From NCBI RefSeq assembly GCF_025143985.1, contig NZ_CP083565.1, positions 124,001 through 188,000 on the forward strand: a stretch of DNA of 64,000 nucleotides, in the 5' to 3' direction. The position numbers were made by a program, and so were the translations under genes. The number at the start of each line of letters is the position of its first letter. Position 1 is the first letter of the stretch. This stretch comes from Sulfitobacter sp. W027 (GTDB lineage: Bacteria > Pseudomonadota > Alphaproteobacteria > Rhodobacterales > Rhodobacteraceae). Shown here piece by piece: positions 1 to 8,045 of the stretch. The notes beneath the pieces were generated by a model that was given only the letters and a program-made list of their open reading frames with translations, did not search any database and was not told the origin of the DNA.

Positions 1-448
1 TAAATTCAACCTGAGGTCGGATGTGATTGTCCGACAGATAGGGGTCAGCACTCTGATCTACGAAAATCTTTTCAACCCATTCATCAAAGGTGCCGCAGAA
101 CTCTGTCGTCCAATCAAGCTCCACGGACAGTGCGTCGCTGGGCCCGATGTGCTCGGGCAGCGCCTCGGCAGGGTTTTTTCGGGTAGCACGGTAGCGATAC
201 TCGCTCAGCAAACGCTCAAATGGGTCGCGCAGAATACAGAACCGATGATCGCAAAAACCATCGGGCAAGACCAGGCGTTGCGTTGCTGCTTCCATATGTT
301 GAGGCGTGGTTTTGGACCATTCTACCGGCTCGCGGCTGTAAAGAGCCAGCGGCCCCTTGGCCCTGAGGTAGCTTGTGATGCACGATCCACCCGTTTTAGG
401 GATATGAACAAAATGCAGAAGCTTACCGTTGATTTTTGAAAGGGGCAC
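1..448 (-). CDS. Sulfotransferase family protein, N-terminal part (runs off the left edge)
   Basis: On the minus strand an open frame starts at a GTG at 448 and stays open to the window edge (about 149 codons). The N-terminus carries HIPKTGGS, the 5'-phosphosulfate binding loop (P-loop-like) of PAPS-dependent sulfotransferases, about 14 residues in. About 60 residues later RDPFERLLSEYR matches the 3'-phosphate-binding region. Members of the family transfer a sulfuryl group from PAPS to a carbohydrate or other acceptor; the acceptor cannot be named. No upstream ATG is available in frame after the stop near 505, so GTG is preferred. The C-terminus is outside the window. Confidence 0.75.
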   Translation of the reverse strand, partial: MPLSKINGKLLHFVHIPKTGGSCITSYLRAKGPLALYSREPVEWSKTTPQHMEAATQRLVLPDGFCDHRFCILRDPFERLLSEYRYRATRKNPAEALPEHIGPSDALSVELDWTTEFCGTFDEWVEKIFVDQSADPYLSDNHIRPQVEF

Positions 449-691
449 CTGTCGCCTCGCGATATTACCATAGATTGTGCATCTATGTGGAAAACGCTTG
501 GCAAGTCAATTCGGGTCGGGGGCTGTAGTGGCTGCCCCAGGCGTGCTCTACAAACATCGCCACGTTCGAGGGCCTTTGTTCTGAGCCACCCGATGCGAGG
601 GGCTTGTCCAAGGTGTCGTCTTGTTGCGCTGTGCCATGGTGTTACCGGCTAAACCACTTTAGCGTGCGGCCGACAGATCAAAGGGGCGCTT

Positions 692-1783
692 ATGACTATT
701 GAGACAGAGGTGTCAGAGACACCGGATCGGGATGCGGCCAAGGCTGCGCTCGCCACCCTGCGCGCGTGGGCCAAGGAGGCCACTTCGGCCGAGGTCGCCG
801 CACTCGACCCCGCGGTCGCGCGTATGGTGAACGGTGCCGGATACCCCGCGTTCAACCGCATCTATCCGGCGGATTTCACTGGGGGCGCCAATTACAAAGC
901 CACGCTGCCTGATCTGCAAAACGGTCCCTCCAGCCTGATCCGCGGCGCGCAGCAGTTGATCCAGCATGTGGGCATTTCCAACTTCCGCCTGCCGATCCGC
1001 TACCACAGTCGCGGTGGCGGTGATTTGCAGCTTGAAACCTCCGTCACTGGATCAGTCTCGCTTGATGCCGAGAAGAAGGGCATTAACATGTCCCGTATCA
1101 TGCGCAGCTTCTACCGCCATGCTGAAGCCACCTTCAGCTTCGAGGTGATCGAAGCCGCCCTGAATGACTATAAGGCCGATCTGGAAAGTCTCGACGCGCG
1201 GATCCAGATGCGGTTTTCCTTCCCAATGAAGATCGAAAGTCTGCGCTCGGGACTGACCGGCTACCAATATTACGACATCGCGCTGGAACTTGTAGAACAG
1301 GAGGGGAAGCGCAAAAAGATCCTCCACCTCGACTATGTTTATTCCAGCACCTGTCCTTGTTCGCTGGAGCTGAGCGAACATGCCCGCGCAACCCGCGGGC
1401 AATTGGCCACGCCGCATTCACAGCGCTCGGTCGCGCGTATTTCGGTGGAGGTCCTCGACGCAGAGGGCTGCCTCTGGTTTGAAGACCTAATTGACTTTTG
1501 CCGCCGCGCGGTGCCGACAGAGACCCAAGTGATGGTCAAACGCGAAGACGAACAGGCCTTTGCCGAGCTGAACGCCGCCAACCCGATCTTCGTCGAGGAT
1601 GCGGCGCGGCTCTTTTGTGAACAGCTCCTCGCGGATGCGCGGGTAGGGGATTTCCGCATTGTGGCAAGCCATCAAGAAAGCCTGCACAGCCATGATGCCA
1701 TTAGCGTGTTGACCCAAGGCGATACTTTTGCCGCGCAAAGCTTCGACCCGAAGCTTTTCAACACGCTCTTCCATGTCGGCTGA
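692..1783 (+). CDS. folE2: GTP cyclohydrolase FolE2 (type IB)
   Basis: This 363-residue protein converts GTP to 7,8-dihydroneopterin triphosphate, the first step of tetrahydrofolate synthesis, in the cytoplasm. It shows the FolE2 signatures KGINMSR near residue 130 and STCPCS near residue 220, the latter supplying the active-site metal-ligand cysteine (C221). A purine-rich ribosome binding site (AAAGGGGC) lies just before the ATG. The length is somewhat above the usual 260-300 residues because of an N-terminal extension of about 45 residues. It is followed by a terminator that overlaps the stop codon and then by a pteridine-reductase-like SDR, which fits a pterin/folate pair. I saw no Zur-type palindrome upstream. 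Confidence 0.95.
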   Translation: MTIETEVSETPDRDAAKAALATLRAWAKEATSAEVAALDPAVARMVNGAGYPAFNRIYPADFTGGANYKATLPDLQNGPSSLIRGAQQLIQHVGISNFRLPIRYHSRGGGDLQLETSVTGSVSLDAEKKGINMSRIMRSFYRHAEATFSFEVIEAALNDYKADLESLDARIQMRFSFPMKIESLRSGLTGYQYYDIALELVEQEGKRKKILHLDYVYSSTCPCSLELSEHARATRGQLATPHSQRSVARISVEVLDAEGCLWFEDLIDFCRRAVPTETQVMVKREDEQAFAELNAANPIFVEDAARLFCEQLLADARVGDFRIVASHQESLHSHDAISVLTQGDTFAAQSFDPKLFNTLFHVG

Positions 1784-1809
1784 GTGGCCTCGGTCGCTCA
1801 GCCTTTTTT
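1778..1809 (+). terminator. Rho-independent terminator of folE2
   Basis: A perfect 7-bp stem (GGCTGAG at 1778-1784 with CTCAGCC at 1797-1803) is followed by six T. The folE2 TGA stop (1781-1783) lies inside the left arm. The next gene therefore probably has its own promoter. Confidence 0.8.
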
Positions 1810-1879
1810 GGGGGGGGCTGGTGCTGCGCGCGCTTTTTGTGCTTTACCCAAGTGTGATTAGGATCTGAGGAGAGGCGTC

Positions 1880-2632
1880 ATGCGCCGAGCATTGGTGACC
1901 GGCGCCGGAAAGCGCCTTGGGCGCGCTATGGCGATTTACCTTGCGGGGCGAGGGTTTGATGTGGCCGTGCATTACGCCACCTCGCGGTCAGCGGCAGAAG
2001 AAACAGCCGCTGACATCATAGCGCAGGGGCGGCGTGCCTCTCTATTGCAAGCCAACCTGCTCGACGAGGCTGAGACGCAGACCCTGCTGCCTCGGGCGGC
2101 GGCGGCGCTCGGAGGTCCGATCACCTGTTTGGTCAACAATGCCTCGATATTCGAGGCGGATGACATCTACACGGCCACCTCTGAAAGCTGGGAGCGCCAT
2201 ATTGGCAGCAACCTGCGCGCGCCTTTTGTGCTGACGCAGGCCATGGCGGGGCAGGAGCTGCCGGCCACTCCAGATGAACGTGGCGAGCCGCGTGCCACTG
2301 GGCTGATTGTCAATATGATTGACCAACGCGTGCACAGCCTGACGCCAGAGTTCATGAGTTATACCATTGCCAAAATGGGTCTTTGGGCCATGACACGCAC
2401 GACGGCCCAAGCGCTGGCGCCGGCAATCCGGGTGAACGGCATAGGTCCTGGACCAACCTTGCAAGGGCAACATCAGTCTGAAGAAGTCTTTGCCCAAGAG
2501 CGTCGGGACACAGTGTTGGAACGGGGGGTAAACCTTGAGGATATCACCGCAGCATTGGGCTATTTTATTGATGCCCCTGCGGTCACCGGGCAACTGATCT
2601 GCACCGATGGTGGCGAGCATCTGAAATGGTAA
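1880..2632 (+). CDS. SDR oxidoreductase, FolM / pteridine-reductase-like
   Basis: A 250-residue short-chain dehydrogenase. The N-terminal TGAGKRLG (residues 6-13) is the TGxxxRxG variant typical of pteridine and dihydromonapterin reductases. NNAS lies near residue 86 and the catalytic YxxxK as YTIAK near 160. The C-terminal TDGGEHLKW is typical of the subfamily. The likely reaction is NADPH-dependent reduction of a dihydropterin or dihydrofolate. Its position about 100 bp after folE2 supports a pterin role. A GAGGAGAGG ribosome binding site precedes the ATG. An ordinary NADPH SDR cannot be excluded. Confidence 0.8.
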   Translation: MRRALVTGAGKRLGRAMAIYLAGRGFDVAVHYATSRSAAEETAADIIAQGRRASLLQANLLDEAETQTLLPRAAAALGGPITCLVNNASIFEADDIYTATSESWERHIGSNLRAPFVLTQAMAGQELPATPDERGEPRATGLIVNMIDQRVHSLTPEFMSYTIAKMGLWAMTRTTAQALAPAIRVNGIGPGPTLQGQHQSEEVFAQERRDTVLERGVNLEDITAALGYFIDAPAVTGQLICTDGGEHLKW

Positions 2633-2644
2633 ATACCAGTCAAA

Positions 2645-3058
2645 AATTGCCGGCGGGCGGTTTCTATCCGGGAAATTCAGGCTGCTAGAGCTGTCGATGA
2701 GAAGGTCTTCAAGGTATTCGCTGGATTCCTCAATCTTCGGATTGGCGCGCCGGCACTTCGCCAGAAGGTCCGATATCACATAGCCCGCCACAACGGAGGT
2801 TAGCCCAAGATGCAATGTGCCTTTCGCGGTTTGCTCTTCATCCTCGAACGTCCGTCGAGCGCCAGAGACTTCAGCGAGGATCGTTGTTGTGTACTGCAAG
2901 AACTGATGACCGCGATGCGTGATGCGAAGCGCGCGTGAGTGTAGATCGAAAAGTGAAACGCCTCGATCGGCTTCGAGATATTTGATCGCTTCGGTAGCTG
3001 CGCTTTGAGAAATATTAAGCGAATGCGCGGCTGCGCGCGCAATACAATGGTATTTACA
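2645..3058 (-). pseudogene. LysR-type regulator remnant
   Basis: The minus strand encodes a LysR-like helix-turn-helix (ARAAAHSLNISQSAATEAIKY, shown in part) followed by LFDLHSRALRITHRG and an effector-domain start. No start codon is available: the first dozen or so residues are missing near 3058. On the other side the frame loses LysR similarity at about 2650, just after the SDR stop codon, and then merely runs antisense to the SDR gene. Only about 130 of roughly 300 codons remain, so it is non-functional. Confidence 0.6.
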
Positions 3059-3177
3059 TGGTTGTAGCCGAAAGCGACCTGCTCCCGCCCGATGCTGCCG
3101 TTGTCGTCATCCCGCTTCTAGCCAACTACCTTGCAGTACGAAATCTGGATCCTGAATTCCTATACGATGGCAGACGT
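3052..3177 (+). pseudogene. CcdB-like toxin remnant
   Basis: A frame from about 3052 reads VVAESDLLPPDAAVVVIPLL followed by LDPEFLYDGRR. This resembles the beginning and middle of CcdB-family gyrase poisons: a short beta-strand, then 'QSDLL', then 'VVIPL', then 'P.....DG'. It stops abruptly at the left end of the IS3 element, and the C-terminal third, which carries the gyrase-binding part, is not found on the other side of the IS. No CcdA antitoxin gene is visible. The family call rests on a short segment. Confidence 0.45.
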
Positions 3178-3250
3178 TGTCAGTCGTCATATAAAATGGG
3201 ACATCAGAGCGGCTTGAACATTGGAGGCTCTGGTTCGGTTGCGTGATTGA

Positions 3251-4231
3251 TTATGCGGCTTGTTTTTGATGTTGCAAGCGGCGCTGTCGGATCGTCAGTT
3301 TCTTGATCTTCTCCCTTTCTTTCAGAATGGCTTTGTCCCGTCCAAAGTAGACGTCGGCGGGTGTGACGTTGTTCAGGCTCTCGTGGTAGCGCTGGTTGTT
3401 GTAGTAGTCGACGAAGGCCCCGATCTGTTGCTCGAGATCACCGGGCAGGTAGTAATTCTCCAGCAGAACACGGTTCTTCATGGTCTGGTGCCAGCGTTCG
3501 ATTTTGCCCTGGGTTTGTGGGTGGAATGGCGCCCCGCGAACGTGGTCCATTTTCTGATCGGTCAGCCATTTGGCCAGATCGCCAGAGATATAGCAGGAGC
3601 CGTTGTCGCTGAGCAGACGGGGTTTGTGTCGGACCACGGCTTGGTCGCAGCCCGATGCCTGAAGCGCCAGCTCGATCGTGCTGGTCACATCCTCGGCCCG
3701 CATGTTCGTGCAGAGCTTCCAGGCGATGATGTAGCGGCTGTAGTCGTCGAGGATGGTGGACAGGTAATACCAGCCCCAGCCAATGATCTTGAAGTAGGTA
3801 AAGTCAGTCTGCCACATCTGGTTGATGGCGGTGGTCTTGTCCGTGAACTCATCGGCGGCCTTGATCACCACGTAGTCCGGCGCAGTAATCAGATCAGCGG
3901 CTTTCAGGATGCGGTAAACCGATGATTCTGAGACAAAATATCGCTTCTCATCGGTATATTTAACGGCCAGCTCGCGTGTGGTCAGTGCCTCATGCTCCAA
4001 CGCAAACTCGATCAGATCGTCACGGCGGATATCAGGGATGCGGTTCCAGACCGACTTTGGACGTGGCGAACGATCTGCCAGGGCATCAAAGCCACCTTCG
4101 ACATATCGGTCATACCATCGGTAAAATGTGGTGCGCGGGATGCCCAGCATATCAAGGGTCTTCTTGGTTGGCAGATGCGACCCTTCAACTGTGCGAATGA
4201 TCTCCAACTTCTCGGTTGCTGGATACCTCAT
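3251..4231 (-). CDS. IS3-family transposase OrfB (DDE integrase core)
   Basis: A 326-residue rve-type integrase with an N-terminal helix-turn-helix (residues 1-60). The DDE residues are visible: D in QTDFTYFKI (about 140), D in LLSDNGSCY (about 208) and E in QGKIERWHQ (about 243). The expected start is by -1 frameshifting from orfA at the A7G heptamer (4259-4266), giving a fused OrfAB. The internal ATG at 4231 gives OrfB alone. The catalytic domain looks intact. Confidence 0.9.
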   Translation of the reverse strand: MRYPATEKLEIIRTVEGSHLPTKKTLDMLGIPRTTFYRWYDRYVEGGFDALADRSPRPKSVWNRIPDIRRDDLIEFALEHEALTTRELAVKYTDEKRYFVSESSVYRILKAADLITAPDYVVIKAADEFTDKTTAINQMWQTDFTYFKIIGWGWYYLSTILDDYSRYIIAWKLCTNMRAEDVTSTIELALQASGCDQAVVRHKPRLLSDNGSCYISGDLAKWLTDQKMDHVRGAPFHPQTQGKIERWHQTMKNRVLLENYYLPGDLEQQIGAFVDYYNNQRYHESLNNVTPADVYFGRDKAILKEREKIKKLTIRQRRLQHQKQAA

Positions 4232-4258
4232 TCCTCGAACTCCCCAGCCCCTGTCATG

Positions 4259-4266
4259 CTTTTTTT
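4259..4266 (-). other. A7G programmed -1 frameshift site of the IS3 element
   Basis: On the minus strand AAAAAAAG lies in the extended orfA frame (read CTC AAA AAA AGC). A -1 slip leads into KHDRGWGVRG followed by MRYPATEK of OrfB without a stop. Such A6G/A7G heptamers are the usual recoding signal of IS3-family elements. Confidence 0.7.
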
Positions 4267-4326
4267 GAGCAGACGGTTCTCAAGGGTTAGGTCAGCCACG
4301 CATTCCTTCAGAGCCATGGCCTCGGA

Positions 4327-4602
4327 TCACAGATCCTTCACCTCAGGCGATGTCGCCTGACGCGCTGTATCGCCGGAAAGGCGACGCTTTCCAGCCTCAA
4401 GGAATTCCTTCGACCAAGTATAATACAGGCTGTCAGAGATACCCTCGCGGCGACATAACGCAGAGATGCTTTCCTCCCCGCGCAATCCGGCCAAAACAAT
4501 GCGGATCTTCTCCTCCGCCGAGTAGGTCTGGCAGGTCTTGCGGCGGATGTTTTTGACCAGCTTGTCAGCTGCATCTTTCGATGTTCCGGGCTTCTTGTTC
4601 AT
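4327..4602 (-). CDS. IS3-family OrfA, shortened by an in-frame TGA
   Basis: A 91-residue helix-turn-helix protein (TYSAEEKIRIVLAGL, then SALCRREGISDSLYYTW) that binds the IS ends and supplies the N-terminus of the OrfAB transposase. The frame stops at TGA after VKDL. The same frame then continues with SEAMALKECVADLTLENRL, the expected leucine-zipper helix, down to the frameshift site. A single CGA-to-TGA change would explain this. As read, OrfAB cannot be made from this copy unless the stop is suppressed. Confidence 0.75.
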   Translation of the reverse strand: MNKKPGTSKDAADKLVKNIRRKTCQTYSAEEKIRIVLAGLRGEESISALCRREGISDSLYYTWSKEFLEAGKRRLSGDTARQATSPEVKDL

Positions 4603-4687
4603 CTTCGCTCCTTAAAGGCTACGATGAACCAGAAACCCTCCGTTGTTCAAATCATCAAATCTGTCCCACAGGTGCTGACGTCAGACA

Positions 4688-4957
4688 ATCTGGTGATTTA
4701 TTAGTTAGACGGGAACCACATTGAAGTTATTCGGATCCTGCATGCTGTACAAAACCTGATGGCGTTTCTGTGTGAACCTTGAAGTTTGGTGGCACCAGGG
4801 TTCTGGTGCTCGTCCCAAGGCAGACAAAACCATACTGGGTAAGAATAGGGCTACGGCATCACGGTTAGGAGATAGAGCTCCCGGGTCCCAAAAACATTTT
4901 TGCAAACATGCAAGAATATGAAAGTATCGTTCAAAAGCCTGGTCAGAGGGGGAGTAT
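4688..4957. other. Non-coding spacer between the IS3 element and the kinase gene
   Basis: No convincing gene on either strand. A minus-strand frame here has no recognisable family and overlaps the kinase gene, so I treat it as a shadow. The segment probably holds the kinase promoter and the scar of an IS-associated deletion. Confidence 0.4.
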
Positions 4958-6949
4958 GTGAAGGGAATTTTCTTTGCCCGACCGCCGTCGTCAGGGACCT
5001 TGACGACCTCGAATGCCAGCCTGGCGCAGAGCGCCGATAAGGCATCCACAAAGGAGACGGTCTTCCCGAGCGTCTCCACCTTGCTGGCGTTTCTTGCGAT
5101 TTATTTGTTGGCCGCCGCCTTTGGCCGGTGGATGGCGATTGTGCCCGGCGCCCCCGTTACTGTCTGGCCGCCCAACGGCGTGATCCTCGCGGCATTGCTG
5201 ATGCACCGCAGAGAAACTTGGCCGTGGTGGATTGCGCTTGGGATCTTCGGAGAGATCACTGGAAACTTCCTGTGGTACAACAGCACCGTCACCGCCGCCC
5301 TTGGGTATATGGTCGCTAACGCGGCTGCGATATTTGTGGCGGGCTACATTCTCGCCCCGCTATTTGACGCCCCCATCCGGCGGTTGACGACGCTGTCCCA
5401 GGTCCTGGGGCTGCTGGTCATTGGCGTGCTGTTAACCCCTATGATCAGCGCGACCATTGGCAGTGCCTTTGTTGCATCAGAAGGCAAAAGCTCCTTTGCA
5501 GACACCTGGCCGCTTTGGTGGTTGGGGGATGCCACAGGCACTTTGATTGCCACCCCTATCACTATCACAGTTGTAAATGCCTGGCGTGATGGCATGAGGC
5601 TCCAAGGGCGCGCGCTGCTTGAAGGCTTTGTTATTGCAGGTCTGCTGGTGGGCATCACCGCGTGGGATTTGGCAACAGGGTCTTATTATACATACTTGTT
5701 GCCGCTGCCGGTTCTCTGGGCCGCATTGCGATTTGAGTTTCGCGGGGCCGCTCTTGCCGTGGTGGGATTAACATTCGTGATCGGTGCGCATGGACATATT
5801 CTCGGTGCCACCGATAGCCCTGCTTTGAGCATCGCCCTTATGCACAACAGGATGCAGTTCCTGATCCTGACCGCGGCTTCCATTGGATTGATTGTCGCTG
5901 CAATTGTGCGCCAGCAAAAACAGGCGTTGATAGACTTGGCTCAGATCAACGCGGAACTGGAATCGCGGGTTAAAGAGCGAACAAAAGACATTGAGATGTC
6001 TCAGAAGCGCTTTGAGGCCACGTTCAAGAACGCGGGTGTCGGCATCAGCATTGTGAGTGGGGAAGGCGCTTTGATGCGCGTCAATGACCGTTTGGCAGAA
6101 ATGCTTGGCTACAGCGCAGAGGAGGTGGAGGGCCGCTTGCTTGATGACTTCACGCATCCTGATGATGTCCCTCGAGGAAGGACCGCACTTGAGGCGCTTA
6201 AATCCGGCGCAGCGGATGAGTACGATCTGGAAAAGCGCTATCTTTGCAAAGACGGAAGTTTGGTATGGGGCCACACCACGGTGAGCTGCGTGCGCGACGC
6301 TAAGGGGGAAATCTCCTATCTTATCAAAATCATCCAAGACATTACGGACCGGAAAGAATTGGACGAAAACCGCCAAATGCTGATGCGTGAGGTGAACCAT
6401 CGCGGCAAAAACTTGCTTTCTGTCGTCAAGGTGATCGCGCGACAAACAGCTCTGCGATCCCCAGAGAACTTCATCGAGGCATTTGGCGAGCGATTACAGG
6501 CTCTTGCGGCCAACCAAGATATCCTAGTGAACAACGGATGGCAGCAGATTGAGTTGGACGCATTGGTGCGGGGCCAGCTTGAGCATTTTGAAGCAATCAG
6601 GGAGCGGGTGACCGTGGTGGGCCCCCCGGTCAAAGTTAGCGCGCACGCAGCGCAGGCGATCGGCATGGCAATCCATGAGCTGGCCACAAATGCTGCCAAA
6701 TATGGAAGTCTGAGCAACGATGTGGGCCGCGTCGTCATCGGCTGGTCGGTTGAGGAAGGCAATTTTTCTATGTCCTGGCGCGAACAGGGTGGCCCCGCTG
6801 TATCAGCGCCGACCTCCCATGGGTTCGGAACGACTGTGATCGACAAGCTGACGGCCTCATCGCTCTCAGCAGATGTCGAGCTCACCTACGTCCCGACCGG
6901 ATTGGTCTGGAAAGTGAGCTGCCAGTTGTCGACGCTTCGCGATGACTAA
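4958..6949 (+). CDS. MASE1-PAS-HWE sensor histidine kinase
   Basis: This 663-residue inner-membrane sensor has about eight to ten transmembrane helices in an N-terminal MASE1-like region (residues 35-320, with the typical VWPPNG after the first helix). A short coiled coil (325-345) and a PAS domain (about 345-460) follow. The transmitter is of the HWE/HisKA_2 type: EVNHRGKNLL contains phospho-accepting H481 and the HRxKN signature, followed by a helix with AIHELATNAAKYG and the compact GFGTTVID ATP lid. HWE kinases often act in light, general-stress or two-component signalling with single-domain receivers. The signal is unknown. The start is uncertain by a few codons. Confidence 0.9.
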   Translation: MKGIFFARPPSSGTLTTSNASLAQSADKASTKETVFPSVSTLLAFLAIYLLAAAFGRWMAIVPGAPVTVWPPNGVILAALLMHRRETWPWWIALGIFGEITGNFLWYNSTVTAALGYMVANAAAIFVAGYILAPLFDAPIRRLTTLSQVLGLLVIGVLLTPMISATIGSAFVASEGKSSFADTWPLWWLGDATGTLIATPITITVVNAWRDGMRLQGRALLEGFVIAGLLVGITAWDLATGSYYTYLLPLPVLWAALRFEFRGAALAVVGLTFVIGAHGHILGATDSPALSIALMHNRMQFLILTAASIGLIVAAIVRQQKQALIDLAQINAELESRVKERTKDIEMSQKRFEATFKNAGVGISIVSGEGALMRVNDRLAEMLGYSAEEVEGRLLDDFTHPDDVPRGRTALEALKSGAADEYDLEKRYLCKDGSLVWGHTTVSCVRDAKGEISYLIKIIQDITDRKELDENRQMLMREVNHRGKNLLSVVKVIARQTALRSPENFIEAFGERLQALAANQDILVNNGWQQIELDALVRGQLEHFEAIRERVTVVGPPVKVSAHAAQAIGMAIHELATNAAKYGSLSNDVGRVVIGWSVEEGNFSMSWREQGGPAVSAPTSHGFGTTVIDKLTASSLSADVELTYVPTGLVWKVSCQLSTLRDD

Positions 6950-7086
6950 AGCGAGTCTAACTGCAATCAGGTAATTGAGGACCATCGCAAGTATAAGTGC
7001 TCTTTTCTATCAAGATTGAGGTTGGGCGCAGAGCAAATACTCTATAAGCGAAGAGTCTCATCAATCTCCGGAGTGGGTGTTCACAT

Positions 7087-7491
7087 ATGGCTTTTCCTTT
7101 AATCAACAAAGTAAGTCCGGAACCTGTAGAGGATAGCCTCGAAAGATCCGCCCGCGTGGCTCGGCGGGCGTTAAATACCCCTTTAGCAATGATCTCTTGG
7201 TTTGATCCCACGAATGGGGTGCATCAGGTAAGTTCCGAGGAAGGTGCCATTGATTATTCGGGCGATACACGAGTCTCTCAAATGGCCCGTGATATCGCTG
7301 AGCATGTTGTGACCCGCAAGCAGCTTTGGGCTGTTTCTGATGCAGGCGAAAATCTAATACTCAACCAAACTCTTGCGGTTAAACAGAGTGGCGTTGTGAG
7401 TTGTATCTCGGTGCCTATACGCAATACGCGGGATGACCGCATATTGGGAGCTCTCTCCTGTATAAGTTTCACTCCGCGTGCCTGGACATGA
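7087..7491 (+). CDS. GAF-domain protein, C-terminally truncated
   Basis: A 134-residue protein that is nearly all one GAF domain (LERSARVARRALNTPLAMIS ... VVSCISVPIR ... ILGALSCIS). Homologous domains end with a further helix after PRxW; here the frame stops at TGA directly after TPRAWT. The DNA that follows encodes the tail of an unrelated endonuclease-family protein. The gene is probably the 5' part of a GAF-containing sensor or cyclase that lost its output domain in a deletion at about 7490. It may still be expressed as a lone GAF domain. Confidence 0.65.
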   Translation: MAFPLINKVSPEPVEDSLERSARVARRALNTPLAMISWFDPTNGVHQVSSEEGAIDYSGDTRVSQMARDIAEHVVTRKQLWAVSDAGENLILNQTLAVKQSGVVSCISVPIRNTRDDRILGALSCISFTPRAWT

Positions 7492-7492
7492 T

Positions 7493-7675
7493 ACCTCCTT
7501 CACACTGGTAGAACTGCGCCGTCTTCCTAATGTTGGCTCCGATCACTTCCCGGTCTTTGCGGAGCTTCAATACGAGCCATCGGCCGAGGCGGAACAAGAC
7601 GCGCCAAAAGCAGACCATGAAGATCGAGAAGAAGCTGCAGAAATGATCGAAGAAGCGCGCGAGGCATCGGAATGA
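7493..7675 (+). pseudogene. C-terminal remnant of an endonuclease/exonuclease/phosphatase family protein
   Basis: The frame reads FTLVELRRLPNVGSDHFPV and then an acidic, charged tail ending EEAREASE. The GSDHxPV block is the C-terminal catalytic signature (the general-base histidine) of the EEP superfamily of Mg-dependent nucleases and phosphodiesterases. About 60 of some 300 residues remain, with no N-terminal catalytic blocks and no plausible start with a ribosome binding site. It directly abuts the truncated GAF gene. Confidence 0.6.
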
Positions 7676-7757
7676 GACGGAGACTGAAGCGGCTGCTTTG
7701 ACGAGGTATATCATCCATCTAACACCACAAGGGAGCTTGGGAAACCGAGGCAAAACC

Positions 7758-7916
7758 ATGGACATCATTCGGGTTATCATTGCGATCTTGCTGCCGCCGC
7801 TTGGCGTTTTCCTGCAAGAAGGGCTGGGGAAGCATTTTTGGATCAACATCCTGTTGACGCTTTTTGGGTATCTCCCGGGCATCATCCATGCGCTTTATAT
7901 CATTATCAAAAGATAG
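7758..7916 (+). CDS. YqaE/Pmp3 family small membrane protein
   Basis: A 52-residue protein with two hydrophobic helices and the Pmp3 pattern: ILLPPLGVFLQEG in the first and LGYLPGIIHALYII-like (here FGYLPGIIHALYII) in the second. The family consists of proteolipid-like inner-membrane peptides linked to membrane potential and salt or cold stress. I start at the internal ATG at 7758 because the family begins there; the longer upstream frame adds residues not seen in the family. A T-rich run follows the stop. Confidence 0.85.
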   Translation: MDIIRVIIAILLPPLGVFLQEGLGKHFWINILLTLFGYLPGIIHALYIIIKR

Positions 7917-8045
7917 CCTTTTTTGTCCTCTCCAGCTTTTTACGAGTGAGATGAGCAGAGGGTCATGCCAAGCGGCATTTGGCAGCTCTCTCGACTGATC
8001 TACAGTTCTTGCCTAAGATACTGATAGAGGGAAAAATATGCACGT

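Larger units (their letters stand above)
3178..4687 (-). mobile_element. IS3-family insertion sequence, about 1.5 kb
   Basis: The element is bounded by imperfect inverted repeats. The end at 3178 begins TGTCAGTCGTC and the opposite end, read inwards from 4687, begins TGTCTGACGTC. Further matched blocks include GGGACA and TTGAAC about 20 and 35 bases in. It contains orfA (minus strand), a slippery A7G heptamer and orfB. I see no matching short target duplication in the flanks, which suggests later rearrangement at one side. Confidence 0.8.

Noticed and set aside
23..439. Plus-strand frame of 138 codons at the left edge
   Set aside because: It is antisense to the sulfotransferase frame, which carries clear PAPS-binding motifs.
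2042..2899. Long minus-strand frame across the SDR gene
   Set aside because: Only its first part is a LysR remnant; the rest is antisense to the SDR coding sequence.
3260..3925. Plus-strand frame of 221 codons inside the IS3 element
   Set aside because: Antisense shadow of the transposase OrfB, with no family similarity.
5768..6445. Minus-strand frame of 225 codons inside the sensor kinase
   Set aside because: Antisense shadow of PAS/HWE domains.
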